A stretch of DNA of 64,000 nt, from assembly GCA_947471745.1 (NCBI GenBank), contig CANJKZ010000504.1:69501-133500 (forward strand). The letters run 5' to 3'. The stretch comes from Closterium sp. Naga37s-1 (taxonomy: Eukaryota > Streptophyta > Zygnematophyceae > Desmidiales > Closteriaceae). A program made the position numbers and the translations under genes. Every line of letters starts with the position of its first letter. Positions within the stretch are counted from its first letter, which is position 1. Under the pieces are notes generated by a model, which made no database searches, was not told where the DNA came from, and saw only the letters and a list, made by a program, of their open reading frames with translations. Positions 1 to 12,348 of this stretch are shown here, in pieces.

Positions 1-1326
1 CGGTCAGTTCCGGCCTTTAGGTAATAGTTCCCCTTCTACGTTGTCGCCTGCCGGTGATTCCCATTCGTGAAGAACGGGTCCGTAGTGTAGCCGTGGGTGA
101 ATAGTCCCGTAAGTAGCGGGTTTGAATGGGTGATGAGCATTGCAGCGGATTGAACTGTCGGTCGAGTAAGGGCATCGGCGATGTTATTCGCCCCTTTCTT
201 GTACGTGATGCGGTAGGTGAAATGACTCTCCATGTAGTCCAGCCACCGAATTTGTCGCGGGTTGAGGTTGGGCTGAGCTCGCAGGTACTATAGGGACTTG
301 TGGTCCGTGCGAACAGTGACGTCGGCGCCCACCAAGTAGCAGCGCCACAGTTTGAATGCGTGTATTACGGCGAGCATCTCCTTGTCATTTATCGGGTAGT
401 TGCGCTCGGCTGACTGCAGCTTACGTGACTCGTAGGCGATCGGTTGCAGCCCGTTCCCGAAGTCCTGGAGGAGTACAGCTCCGATGGCGAAATCTGAGGC
501 GTCGGTGACGACTTCGAACGGCTTCGATGGGTCGGCGATGCGCAAAACCGGAGGGGAAACGAGAAAATTCTTCAACTCCTGAAAAGCCGCCTCAGCTTCC
601 TCCCCCCACACAAAATTCCTGTCCTTGTGCAGCAGGTCGGTCAGCGGGCCGGTTATCCTCGCCATATTCGGGATAAACCGCCTGACGTAGTTCACGAATC
701 CCAAAAAACTCTGAAGTTCCGTGATGTTAGTCAGGGACTTCCACTCCTGAATGGTCTTGATTTTCGCCGGGTCGATTTTGATGCCGTCGCGGGAGATGAC
801 GTGCCCCAAAAACTCCAACTCCTGCTTAAAAAACTCGCACTTAGAGCCCTTGGTGATGAGGCGGTTCTCCTGCAACCGCTTAAACACTGCGTCGAGGTCG
901 CGGAGGTGTTGTTCCCTTGTCCTGCTGAAAATCAGAATATCGTCCAAATAGACGATCACACACTTGTCGAGAAATTCCCGGAAAATCCTGTTCATGGTCA
1001 GTTGAAATGTCGAAGGCGCGTTTGTGAGGCCGAACGGCATCACTGTGAACTCGTAGCTTCCGTAGCGGGTGCGAAACGCGGTCTTGTGACAGTCGTCGGC
1101 GAAGACCCGAATCTGGTGGTAACCGCCACGCAAGTCGATTTTCGAAAAGTAGCGAGCGCCGCGAAGTTGATCGAGGAGGTCGTCGGTGCGTGGGATTGGG
1201 TAGCGAGATTTGATGGTCACCCGGTTGAGCGCGCGATAGTCGATACACATGCGAAGCCCGCCATCCTTCTTCGGCGTGAACAGTATCGGGGCTGCGAAGG
1301 GAGATGTACTGGGTCGGATAAACCCC

Positions 1327-1468
1327 TATCAGAATGATGTAATTGTCTAGCCTGCAGTGGGGTACTGCATAGCGAGTACAACCCAATTAGGGTTTCCTAT
1401 ATGTATCTCAACTGCTGCTAGTGCAAATCCCTCTTTCTGCTTCTAAACTTTTCCTCATACTTGTGACA
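1327..1468 (+). repeat. Left LTR of the 1.4 kb non-autonomous element
   Basis: 142 bp ending TTGTGACA, matched almost base for base by 2602-2743. It is followed at once by the primer-binding site. Confidence 0.92.
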
Positions 1469-1483
1469 TGCTATCAGAGCAGG

Positions 1484-1501
1484 TCGACCCTCCTGGGTCG
1501 A
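1484..1501 (+). other. Perfect hairpin downstream of the primer-binding site
   Basis: TCGACCC, loop TCCT, GGGTCGA: a 7-bp stem with a 4-base loop, starting 3 bases after the PBS core. The same shape with different bases occurs at the same place in three related elements (19276-19291, 32553-32568, 35197-35214). Confidence 0.75.
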
Positions 1502-2601
1502 TCCTGTGGGTGGGCCCCACCCGATGCTTCCGCTGCTCTACTGTTGTCGCGCGCCCCGGGCGCGCGACCCTTTCTTCCTGCCGCGCACTCGGAGCGCGCC
1601 GCGTTTTTCATCCCGCCGTGCGCTCGGGGCGTGCGGCGGTTTTCTGCCCGCCGTGCGCCCCGAGGCGCGCGGCGGTTTCCTGCTTCGCGCGGCGGTTTTC
1701 TGCCCGCCATGCGCTCGGAACGCGTGGCGGTTTCCTGCCCACCGCGCACCCTGGGCGCACGCGGCGGTTTCGCGTTCCGTCGACCCGCGCGCCCGTCCCC
1801 GTCGACCTGCGCGCGGCTCCCCGTCGCCCTTCGCGGCGGCCCCGTCGACCCGCGCACGACTCCCCGTCGCCCTTCGCGGCGGCCCCGTCGACCCGCGCGC
1901 CGCCCTCGGCGACCCGTGCGCCCATCCCCGTCGACCCGCGTGTCGCCCTGCGGCCCCCCCTCCCCGCACACCTGCGTTTGCTTACCGCACACTCGAGTTC
2001 GCTTCCCGCACACTTGTGCACGCTTCGCGCACACCTGAGCTCACTTACCGCACACTCAGGGTATGGGGGTGACGGGTATGGGGGTGGCGGGTGTGCGCGG
2101 TCCCCTGCTCCTCCTCCTCCTCCGTCTCCCGCTGCTGCAGCTGCCGCTCAGGGGGGTGGGTGTGTGGGAGCCGAAGGAGTGGTGCTAGGGGGGTGACGTG
2201 GGAGTGGAGCTAGGGGTGCAGCAGGGGGTGTGTGCTAGGGGCGTGGGGCAGTTGGCGGAGGTTGAGCGGAGGTCGCAGTCGTGTCGCCAGCAGCACCAGC
2301 AGTCCGGAGGCTACAATCTCCGGTAGTCGCCAGTCGCCTGTGGGTCAGTTGCTCCAGTCAGGAGACTACAATCTCCGCGGAGCCAGTTACTCCTGTAGTC
2401 CGGGCCATTGCTTCGGTAGCCACTGAGCCAGCAGCTCCTGTGTGTCTGCAGCTTCCGCCGTCGCCTCCCATCTCCTCTCCTCTCAAAGTCCCTCCTCCTC
2501 CTCACATGCCCTCTGTGACTACCTCTAGCTTTACTTGGGCTTGTGAACTATTTTATGACTGCTTGTTGTGTTGATTACACCCCACTTTGGCTATGGGGGT
2601 G

Positions 2602-2743
2602 TGTCAGAATGATGTAATTGTCTAGCCTGCAGTGGGGTACTGCATAGCGAGTACAACCCAATTAGGGTTTCCTATATGTATCTCAACTGCTGCTAGTGCA
2701 AATCCCTCTTTCTGCTTCTAAACTTTTCCTCATACTTGTGACA
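2602..2743 (+). repeat. Right LTR of the 1.4 kb non-autonomous element
   Basis: 142 bp running from TGTCAGAATG to TTGTGACA, preceded by the purine tract and followed by the ACCCC duplication. Confidence 0.92.
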
Positions 2744-4829
2744 ACCCCTTCTCCAAAAGTCCCTCAATTTGTCGTCGCAGCTCCTCGAGTTCCGGTTGGG
2801 TCAACCGCCACTGTGTACGAACAGTCGGCTGCGCGCCAGGCTCCAGCTGGATTTTGTGGTCCTCGGGGCGTTCTGGTGGCAGTCCAGGTGGCAAATCGTC
2901 AGGGAAGATGTCCGGGTACTGTCGAATCAGCTCCGCTAAATCAGGTGGTACAGCTGTGCACAGCTTCTCGATGTCCTTTCCGTCGGTGTCGGTTGCCAAC
3001 TCGCGCAAACATACGGCGAACAGCTGCGCGCCTCGGTTGAAGTGGCGAGCAATAGTGATTGCCTTGACGCACGGGGCTTGGATGTAGTCAGGTGTCCATG
3101 CAGGCAATTTAATGAGCCCCTCGTGCTTGCTGATGCTACACGATCCCGTTGTCCAGTCGATGACGGGGTTGTGCCGTCGCAGCCAATCACGTCCCAGCAG
3201 CACGTCGCAGCCGTCCAACGTTGTCGCGAGAAACTTCATGCTGAAGCCGAAATCGTCGCCGCAGTCGATCCGAACCGTCCGTGTTTCTTCCAAAATCGCC
3301 AAAGGCGTCCCATCCACGAGGCAAGCGTCGATTTCGGGCAGACACCTGTCAAGTTGCAGCTTGCATTTTTTTGTTGTCGCCAAGTTGAAGAGGCTATGGC
3401 TGGCCCCTCCGTCGACGAACATTTTCAAGTAATTTTTTAACACTTTGCCAACGACCAGCACAGGGTGATCCACATGGTTATCCCCGTTATTCGGCCGAGT
3501 GCGATCGATTGCATGAATCGGAACCACGACTCGGTGGGGATGATGGTGTTCGGGCGAAAGAGCACAGTCAGTAAGGGGCCCGTCTGTTACTGACTCTTCC
3601 CATTTCCCGGCTCTTTCCCGTCGTTCCTCTTCGCCGGCGTTTTCTCGGGGCAGTCTGCATATTTGTGACCCGGCTTCCCGCACTTAAAACACAACCCTGT
3701 GTAGGGGCGGTCTGGTGCATGGACTCCGTTGATCGTGGCCCGTTGGGTCTGGCCACGAAAACGATTTCCCTCCCGGGAACTCGACCTCGCGTACTGCATC
3801 AGCGCGTCCGTGGATTCTGCCAACCGTGCTGCTTCCAGGAACGATGTCGGCCGGCATCGGCGCACCTCATACTGTATCTCGTATTTGAGGCCGCTGACGT
3901 ACTTGTCTAACCGCTCCGCTTCCGACATGTCGTCCACTTGGTCGGCGAGTGCCATGAATGACGTTGTGTAGTCTTGGATAGATGCCAACTGCGACCAGGC
4001 ACGCAGCTTCATGCGAGCTTGTTCCGAGCCGGATATGTGCTCGAAGCGATCTCGTAAGGCTGCGCCCCACTCCTTCCACGTGCGTATCTTGGTCACGCCG
4101 AATATCGGTGCTGCCACTTGATTAACCGTTGTTGAAGTCCCGTCTACCGCATGTGTCACACCTGTCGGGGTCCCCGTGTCCAAGGTTCGGCGCCACCACT
4201 CAAGCGCTGCGCCTCGAAGAAGAGAAACTGCGTAATTAATACGTGGCGTCGTCGTTCACGCCTGCTGCAGTGAAGAAGACTTCAACGCCGAAAAGCCACC
4301 CCTTCACTGTAGTAGTCTTGTCCGTAGGGTTGAACGGGGGCGGGTTGACGGGTTTAATCTTGATCGTCGTTACTGCAATTGGCGTCGCTGCCGCTCGCTG
4401 CCTATCTTCTTCTTCGAAATCACGTGTGAGCGCGTCCAACGGGTTGCTCACCGCTTGACTGTTGGCCTCGCCTTCTTCATCGGGCGACTCCTGACGCGCT
4501 TCACCTCGCGTCTGGCGTAGCTCAGCGTTTTCTCCTCGTAGTGTTGTCACTTCTGCCGATAGAGTCCGCACTGTTGCCTGTAGCTCTGCCATTTGCGCCA
4601 GCATCTTGTTCAATGTCTCCTGGTCCATGAGTCGCACGCTTCGTCTGGTGGGCAGAGGGGTATCCGTGGCCCTCCGGTGAGTGGAAAACACGAACTATCG
4701 GAGTCGGGCAGGATTGAATTAACAAACCTTGCAGCCAACCGTCGTGTAGTCCACTATACCGACCACACCCGTGCCACCAAACTACCCTCGAAAAGCGGGG
4801 TGAACTAGGAAAGTAGCTCTGATACCAGG

Positions 4830-5105
4830 TGTTATGAGTTGTAAGAGAGTGCGCGGAATAACGAATAACGAAGATGTGACTCAATGAACTGACAATACAA
4901 TGAAGGCACGCGCTAATATAGTGGGCCAACCTAGCTAGGCGGGAACCTCGGGAACACGAGGTTGGGTGCAGGTTGGGCAAAGGAAAGGCCGAAGGCGACG
5001 CGAGGTTGCTTCGGCAGCAAGGAAAGTGGCCGAACGTGCACTTCCGAAAGTTGGGGTTGTACGCGGTTGAGTAAACCCCTGTAAGGAAAAGGGTTTTTCC
5101 TTACA
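4830..5105 (-). repeat. 5' LTR of the Gypsy element
   Basis: On the plus strand the block begins TGTTATGAG, directly beside the primer-binding site, and ends CCTTACA, giving TG...CA ends and 276 bp. The outer boundary is inferred from the terminal CA and from an 11-bp inverted repeat (5080-5105) that ends exactly there. The other LTR is not available for comparison. Confidence 0.6.
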
Positions 5106-5587
5106 AAACCCTATCGTTATGGCATACACTTCAAGACATGGTATAGTAGATGTAATATTCGTACGGTATAACCATTCTCTCTGTTTTCTTAGTGGAAACA
5201 CGCACCTCGCTTCTTGGCGGTACGTGGCTAGCGTATGAAGCTCGAATTGCGTCAACGTGACTGGAAACGGGTGCGGCTCGACACTGCCCCTTGACTGTCG
5301 AATGTGCGCTGCGTCCGCTCAAAGCGATGACAGCCAGGCAAGGGGCGAGCAGGCATCCACCCGCCCAACTCTACCCTGCAACAAGCCCTTGCCCTCCGAG
5401 CCTCCTGTCCCAACTATGAACGCATTCCCCCCACTAGCTCACTAAACCACCCTAGCACCAACCCCAAAAAAAAACGTTAGTCGCTACATTCCAGCTGCGC
5501 TTTGCCCCTAAAACTCCGAATCCGTCTACCTAGTTCAGGAAGAATACAGCCCACAGCACGAGAACAGACACTGGCGCTGCAAGAAGC
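5106..5587. other. Region between the Gypsy LTR and the tetraspanin gene
   Basis: No coding frame or repeat recognised. It should hold the promoter and 5' leader of the tetraspanin gene. A short A-run lies near 5465-5474. No TATA box can be assigned with confidence. Confidence 0.4.
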
Positions 5588-8500
5588 ATGGCGTATCGGT
5601 GCAGTACGGTCTTCGTCAAATGGATCAATGTCCTCACGCTGGTGCGACACTAAAGCTCTGCCACCTTTCGAGCATCCTGCTGCCTCCCACTTTTCTTCTT
5701 CCTCGTCCCTCACCCGACGAAACCCACCCAATCATCCTGCTTGCGCCTCGTATTTCGATCATTAACAGCCCTCACCGCGTCACCCTCCCACGCTGCTCGT
5801 CTTCTGCTCGACCAGGCCTTTCGGTTCGCCGCTTGTCTCCGCCGCTCATCCATCTCGGATCAATCCTCTCCACCTCCCACTCACATTGTCCTTGTTTCAT
5901 CTATCTCCCCTCCCGACATTCTTTGCCTTCTGTCGTCCTCGGAACGGTGCGCAGGTGTTGGGAGTGGTGCTGCTGGTGACGGCGGGCGTGCTGTACTCGA
6001 AGCAGCCCACGGCGTGTCTCGCGTTCATCCAGACGCCGCTCATCGTGCTCGGTTCCCTCGTCACCGTCGTGTGCGTTCTCGCCTCCCGCCCCTGGGACCT
6101 CTCAATTTCACCTGGACACCTTCACCCTACGGGTCTCCTGATCCCCGCTCCCCCTTGTTTCGCCTCATGTTTCCCCCTCCCGTCCAGTAGTCAGTCGTAT
6201 CGACCCAGTGCTTTCTCGTTACCTTAAACTATCACAAGCGTCCCGCACACCTCATCCCCCTCTTCCCCTCCCCCCGCCCGCCCCCTCCTTTCAACGCCCC
6301 GCGCTGGCAGATCGCTGCTGGGCCTGCTAGGCACGGCATGCACGTCGTCGTTCCTCCTCTGGATCGTACGTCCCTCCTCTCCCGCACCCTCCCCGCCTCC
6401 CCTCTCCCCTGTTCCACCACCCCCCTTCGTGCATTGACGTCGCCTGACTTGCCGTTTTGTATTAACTTCGTGCTCCTGCGGCACTCCATACGCACAATCT
6501 CGGCCCTGTATTGTCAATCTCCACACACGCGAACCCTCGTCTTTTCCTTGCCCCGCCTGCCCCGCACGCTATCCTCGCTTTCCCGTCTTTCCCTGCACTG
6601 CTCGTTCGCTTGCCTCATGACCGACCGTTTCCTATGTGCGTGTATGTGCATCCCTGCACCGGTGCATGCATGCGTGCGTGCGTGTGTATGTGCGTGCGTG
6701 TGTGCGCGGCAGTACATGGTGCTTCTATCCGTCATCACCCTCGTCTTCCTCGCCTTCACCATCTTCTCGTACGCATCGCCACCGACCTCGTCCCGCACCT
6801 CCTTCGCTCCTTTCCTCGCTCCCGTGCTCCTCAATTTCAAACCACTCTTTATTCACCACAGCACGTCATTCCTCGTGCACACCATTTCCTTACCTCTCGT
6901 GTACGCTGGTGCTACCCACGACTCCCGCTTCCGCTCAATCCCCTTTTTCTTCCGTTCCTTCCGCCCCTCGTCTCCCTCCGCGCGTGTCTGTACGCAGGTT
7001 CACAGTCAGCGAGCCCGGGCACGGCACGCCCGTCAACGGCCTTGAGTGAGCTCTGCGGCCTGCCCCGCTTAACACTCACCCTCACCTCACTCCCGCTCTT
7101 CCTCTAGTTCCATTCCACTATTCGCTGGTAGTACTGCGCCTCCCCGCCTGATGCACGTGCTGTGCGGGGTGTTTTTTCTCTCCCCTGCCCACCCACGCCC
7201 CAACACCCCTCGCTCCCGCTCTACAACCCCTTCCCAACTCCCCCTTTCCACTCCCCCCTTCTTGCCTCACCCCCCAGGTTCCAGCAGTACTACCTGGACA
7301 GCTATTCCAAGTGGATGCAGTCTACGGTACGCTCCTGCCCTCCCATGCCCCTCCTCACCTTCCCGTCTTGTGCATCACCTAGGACGACGTTCTTATACAT
7401 TCTGCCCCCAATGCCACCATTTTCCACCTGCAAGCTTCGTGTTTCCACAGCTCCTTGCTCTTCCCTGCCCTGTCTGGTCTCGTCTCCTCGCTCTCGCCCA
7501 GTCTCTCAAAGCCCCTCCTTTCCCCTACCCCTCCCCACTCTCATTTCCTGCCGCTCCCTTGATGGCGGTGCTGCGGCAGCTGCGCAACTCGGGGACGTGG
7601 GAGCGCGTGCAGGCGTGCATGGTGGACGCCGCCTACTGCCAGCAGCTCAACCTGCGCTACCCGGTCAGTGCCGCGCGCACACGCACGCGCACGCGCCGCC
7701 TCACTACGCTCGATCACACCACCCCTCGTGCCGCCACCCTTGCTAACACCAGCACGGACAGACACGCCTTCCCACCCAATCATGCTGAATGCCCCTCCTT
7801 GCTCCCCCCGCTTTCTCCTCGTCCATCTGCCAGGACCTCTCCCAGTACCACGCTGCCCAGCTCTCCCCCACCGAGTCCGGCTGCTGCCGCCCGCCCATCG
7901 AGTAAGTGCCGTGCTCTGACGCGTTGCCGCGCTTTTTCCGCTCACCAGCACCCGTTACGGCGACAAGTCCGCACAGCACGTATCGCCCGTGTGCGTGGCT
8001 CGCACTCTCGCATGTCCGCCCGCTGCAGAAGACATCGAGTGTCGCGTGCAGCCCACCATGTCGTGTGCACAGCAGTCGCACCTGCGGGCCATTGGGCGCG
8101 TTACGAGCAGCCTCACCTCACGTCCTGCCTTCGCGCCACTCCTTCCTCTCTTCCGCGCCAAACCTCCGCCCTGTGGTACTGTACCGTCCCTTGTCTCCCC
8201 TGCGCGCGCACGTGGGTTGCAGGTGCGGGTACCGGCAGATGACGGCGACCATCTTCATGCAGGAAGCCCCCCCCCACAGCGACAACCCCGACTGCACCAA
8301 GTACAGCGCCGTCAACTCCACCATGTGCTTCGCCTGCGATTCGTGCAGGTATGGCAGCACCCGCCGCCTCTGCAGTGCGGAACAGTGCGCATGAGTACAT
8401 GCCATGCATCCTTACTCTCTCTACCTTGTAGTGTAAGTGAATGGGCGGTTGAATGCCATTGTGTGTGCCTCTGAGCAGGGCTGGTGTGGCGGAGTATGTG

Positions 8501-8770
8501 AAGACCGAGTGGATGAAAGTGGCGTATCTTCTCCTCGCCTTCACCATCATCCTCGTAAGGATTGTCCCTTTTGCTAACCTTCCGGATCTCTCTTGCCGTC
8601 ACAAGGAGAAGTTTACAACCCGTTTACCTGCTCGTGCGCAGATGTCCATCTGTGTGTTCGGCTGCTGCGCCACGTACCACGTGGAGGTGGAGGAAGAAGA
8701 GCCGCTTGAACTGGAAATGCTGGCAAAGCCTTCACGTCACAAGTCCCGTCGCCGGGTGACATGGGCATAA
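5588..8770 (+). CDS. Plant-type tetraspanin, 11 exons, 286 aa
   Basis: Tetraspanins are four-pass membrane proteins that organise protein microdomains in the plasma membrane. Exons: 5588-5641, 5955-6070, 6311-6365, 6713-6768, 6998-7045, 7278-7326, 7580-7663, 7834-7901, 8223-8348, 8479-8554, 8642-8770. Phases agree throughout, the sum is 861 nt, and all introns are GT-AG. The start was chosen because it yields a complete first membrane segment (VFVKWINVLTLVLGVVLLV) in frame with exon 2. Membrane segments lie near residues 8-30, 43-75, 76-95 and 228-255. The large outer loop carries the plant signature GCCRPP followed by ECGY, then a DCTKYS...CDSCRAG block that matches plant TET proteins. The C-terminal tail is acidic, then basic. 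The subfamily is not assigned. It is convergent with the ARF gene. Confidence 0.9.
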
Positions 8771-9232
8771 ACCCAGGAGAAATATGAGGGCTGTTAAAAA
8801 TCAATAGGACTATTCGACAACACATTGCATCTGAGTGTCTATGCTTATCCACTTCTTCCTGAATGCGTATAATAGTTGATATAACGATCACTACAAAGAA
8901 CTTCACACTAAATATCTTCAGTGCGCTAGAGGAAAGTTCAGCAAACGGTCTGAATCTCAGACTCTCCAGCTTGGGGAAAAGATTCCAATGCTCAGTCCTG
9001 CAGCAGTAGCATCCAAAAGAAATGGAATCAGTCCTGCAGCAGTGGCAACCAAAAAAATGGATGCATCTGAAACCACGCCAGAAAAAAAACCCAGGTTGCA
9101 TGCACAGCAAGATTGCTCATACAGCAAAAATGACATGAATTACAGACAGCTAACGTAGGAACGTGGAAGATGGTGTGGAAGGGGAATTGCCACAAGGCAG
9201 ACATGGATGGACGGAAAATGAATTTGTGCGTC
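8771..9232. other. Convergent 3' region between tetraspanin and ARF genes
   Basis: Holds the 3' ends of both genes. A diverged direct repeat of about 33 bp lies at roughly 8993-9060 (two copies, each starting CAGTCCTGCAGCAGT). No other coding signal seen. Confidence 0.4.
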
Positions 9233-10768
<1,536 letters not shown>

Positions 10769-10940
10769 TGTTGCGATCAGAAGTTGATCGTCCCTAGCAT
10801 CTACTCAGGAATTCGCACAGTGTGTTGCAGCGGGATTGACCTCAGGTCAGAGTGGATGAAAAATGACTGAAATAATAAAAATCTGCAAATGCATTCGTAT
10901 AAATAAGAGTACAGGGGAATACGAAACGACATAGACTAGC
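10769..10940 (-). repeat. Old diverged LTR, left part (split by Copia A)
   Basis: Aligns by eye with the first half of Copia A's LTR. Shared blocks include CTCAGGTCAGAGTG, AAGAGTACAGGGGAATACGAAA and GACATAGACTAGC-like, but with many substitutions and small gaps. The rest continues at 32866 after Copia A, so A landed inside an older relative's LTR. Orientation is given as for A. Confidence 0.75.
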
Positions 10941-11352
10941 TGTTACAATCCCAAGTGGGACTTAGCGAAGGATCGCTCAGGGTTGATCGCAGAGTAGTGT
11001 TGCAACGGAAGATTTGAATCTCAGGTCAGAGTGAATGTAAATGACTGAGTTGATAATAGCATGCATACATCGAGTTTATATAAGAGTACAGGGGAATACG
11101 AAAAGACCTAGACTAGCCATGTACTCTAAGGGGTACATTCCCTTATTACAGCGAGTTTCAACTGTGCGGCGCGGGAACCCGTTTTGAACCTGTTCCCGCT
11201 CTTTTCATTTCAAATGTTTCTGCCTGCATCGGTCTTGGTCAGACGGTTGCTGTGTCGCTTCGACTCTTCTGACTCCTCGACTTCGTACTCGGTAGAGTCG
11301 GCTTCCTGCAGCGTACAGGAATGCCTTACTCATAAAACTTCATATCGTAACA
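10941..11352 (-). repeat. 3' LTR of Copia A
   Basis: 412 bp, TGTTACAATC...ATCGTAACA, preceded by the CTAGC duplication. Confidence 0.93.
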
Positions 11353-12024
11353 CTCCCCTTCATTCCTGGGCGCAGAGGGAGCTGACTCGATTGACTACTC
11401 CGGTGAGGTCAGAGCAGTGCTTGTACTGCTGACGTGGCAAGCGCTTGGTGAGGAAGTCTGCTGCCATCTCGGTGGTCGGGCAGTAGGCGAGGTCAACTTT
11501 GCCTTGGTCAATTTCGTCCTTGATGAAAAAATACCGAAGCGCGATGTGCTTCGTGCGGTTCACGAAACTGGGCTTGTTCGCGATCCTGATGGCACTCTGG
11601 TTGTCGCAGTGAAGGCGAAAGGTGGGCGAAGTTGGAATTTTCGCCTCCTGTAGCAATTCTTGCAGGTACAGGCCTTCGCGAACTGCTGCTGTCGCGGCGA
11701 TGTATTCTGCTTCGGCCGACGACAGGGCAACCAGCTCCTGCTTTTGTGAGTTCCAGGAGATTGGCCCAGTTGGTTCCAGGCGAAAAACAAAGCCGGTTCG
11801 GGACCGTCGATTTGCAGGATCAGCTGCATGGTCTGCGTCCACGTAACCGTTGAGGTTGAAGGAGGTCGTCGTCAGCGTGGAGTAGGAGAGCCCAATGTCA
11901 GGTGTGGAGATGAAGTACTGCAGGGCGCGTTCCAGGTCCAGCTGGTTCTCAGCTACTGGCTTGCGGGAGTACTGCGCCAGTTGACTAGCGATGTACGAAA
12001 GGTCGGGTCGGCAGGTGACAGAGG

Positions 12025-12151
12025 TGTGAAAGAACGAGGAAGTGAATGCACTAGGAAACAGGTGGGTACAAGTAGGAAAACCTAAAAGTATTGTACCCCA
12101 TATTGTCTACCCCACTACAGCCTACACAGACTATAGCATATAAGTTTGACA
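12025..12151 (-). repeat. 3' LTR of Copia B
   Basis: 127 bp, TGTGAAAGAA...AGTTTGACA on the plus strand, matched by 19305-19431. Confidence 0.92.
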
Positions 12152-12348
12152 CACCCCCATAGGCAAAGTGGGGGAGAACAAGAGGTCACAAGACCAGTCA
12201 AGCAAAGCACAGTAAGCTCAGGGTGGATCACAACGTCACCACACATTCCGAGCACAAGTTCAAGGCCACAAGGCCAGTTCACATGCAAGATTATATATAA
12301 AGGTAAACAAGTAAGCGCAGGTATAGATAGATCACAGTACAAGCAAGG

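Larger units (their letters stand above)
1327..2743 (+). mobile_element. Non-autonomous (TRIM/LARD-like) LTR retrotransposon inserted in the Gypsy element
   Basis: Two 142-bp direct repeats (1327-1468 and 2602-2743) differ at about one position and bound a GC-rich interior without recognisable gag or pol. The 5-bp sequence ACCCC flanks both ends (1322-1326 and 2744-2748), a target duplication that proves insertion into the Gypsy element. A primer-binding site (TGCTATCAGAGC) follows the left LTR and a purine tract (CTATGGGGGTG) precedes the right one. LTR, primer site and purine tract resemble those of Copia B and C and of the element at 34970-37091, so it was probably moved by the proteins of such Copia elements. 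Near-identical LTRs imply a recent insertion. Confidence 0.92.
1..4691 (-). pseudogene. Gypsy gag-pol region (fossil)
   Basis: Recognisable parts on the minus strand are: gag with a coiled-coil-like start (about 4240-4690); gag core plus a knuckle of the form CxxCxxxGHxxxxC (about 3590-4180); protease with a DGGAS-type active site (about 3400); reverse transcriptase with the catalytic YLDD box (about 940); RNase H with TDAS (about 500); and the RNase H tail (1-233). The order protease-RT-RNase H is that of Gypsy/Metaviridae. Treated as a fossil; breaks are not itemised. Confidence 0.85.
1..5105 (-). mobile_element. Ty3/Gypsy LTR retrotransposon, cut by the window edge
   Basis: Minus-strand Gypsy-class element. 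Reading leftwards from the 5' LTR it shows a gag region, a CCHC zinc knuckle, a retropepsin-like protease, reverse transcriptase and RNase H. The integrase and 3' LTR would lie left of position 1. The primer-binding site next to the LTR reads TGGTATCAGAGCTAC on the minus strand. A separate non-autonomous LTR element (1327-2743) has inserted at the start of the reverse transcriptase region. The element looks broken, with a few interruptions, and is treated as a fossil. The second LTR is outside the window, so neither target duplication nor age can be read. Confidence 0.9.
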
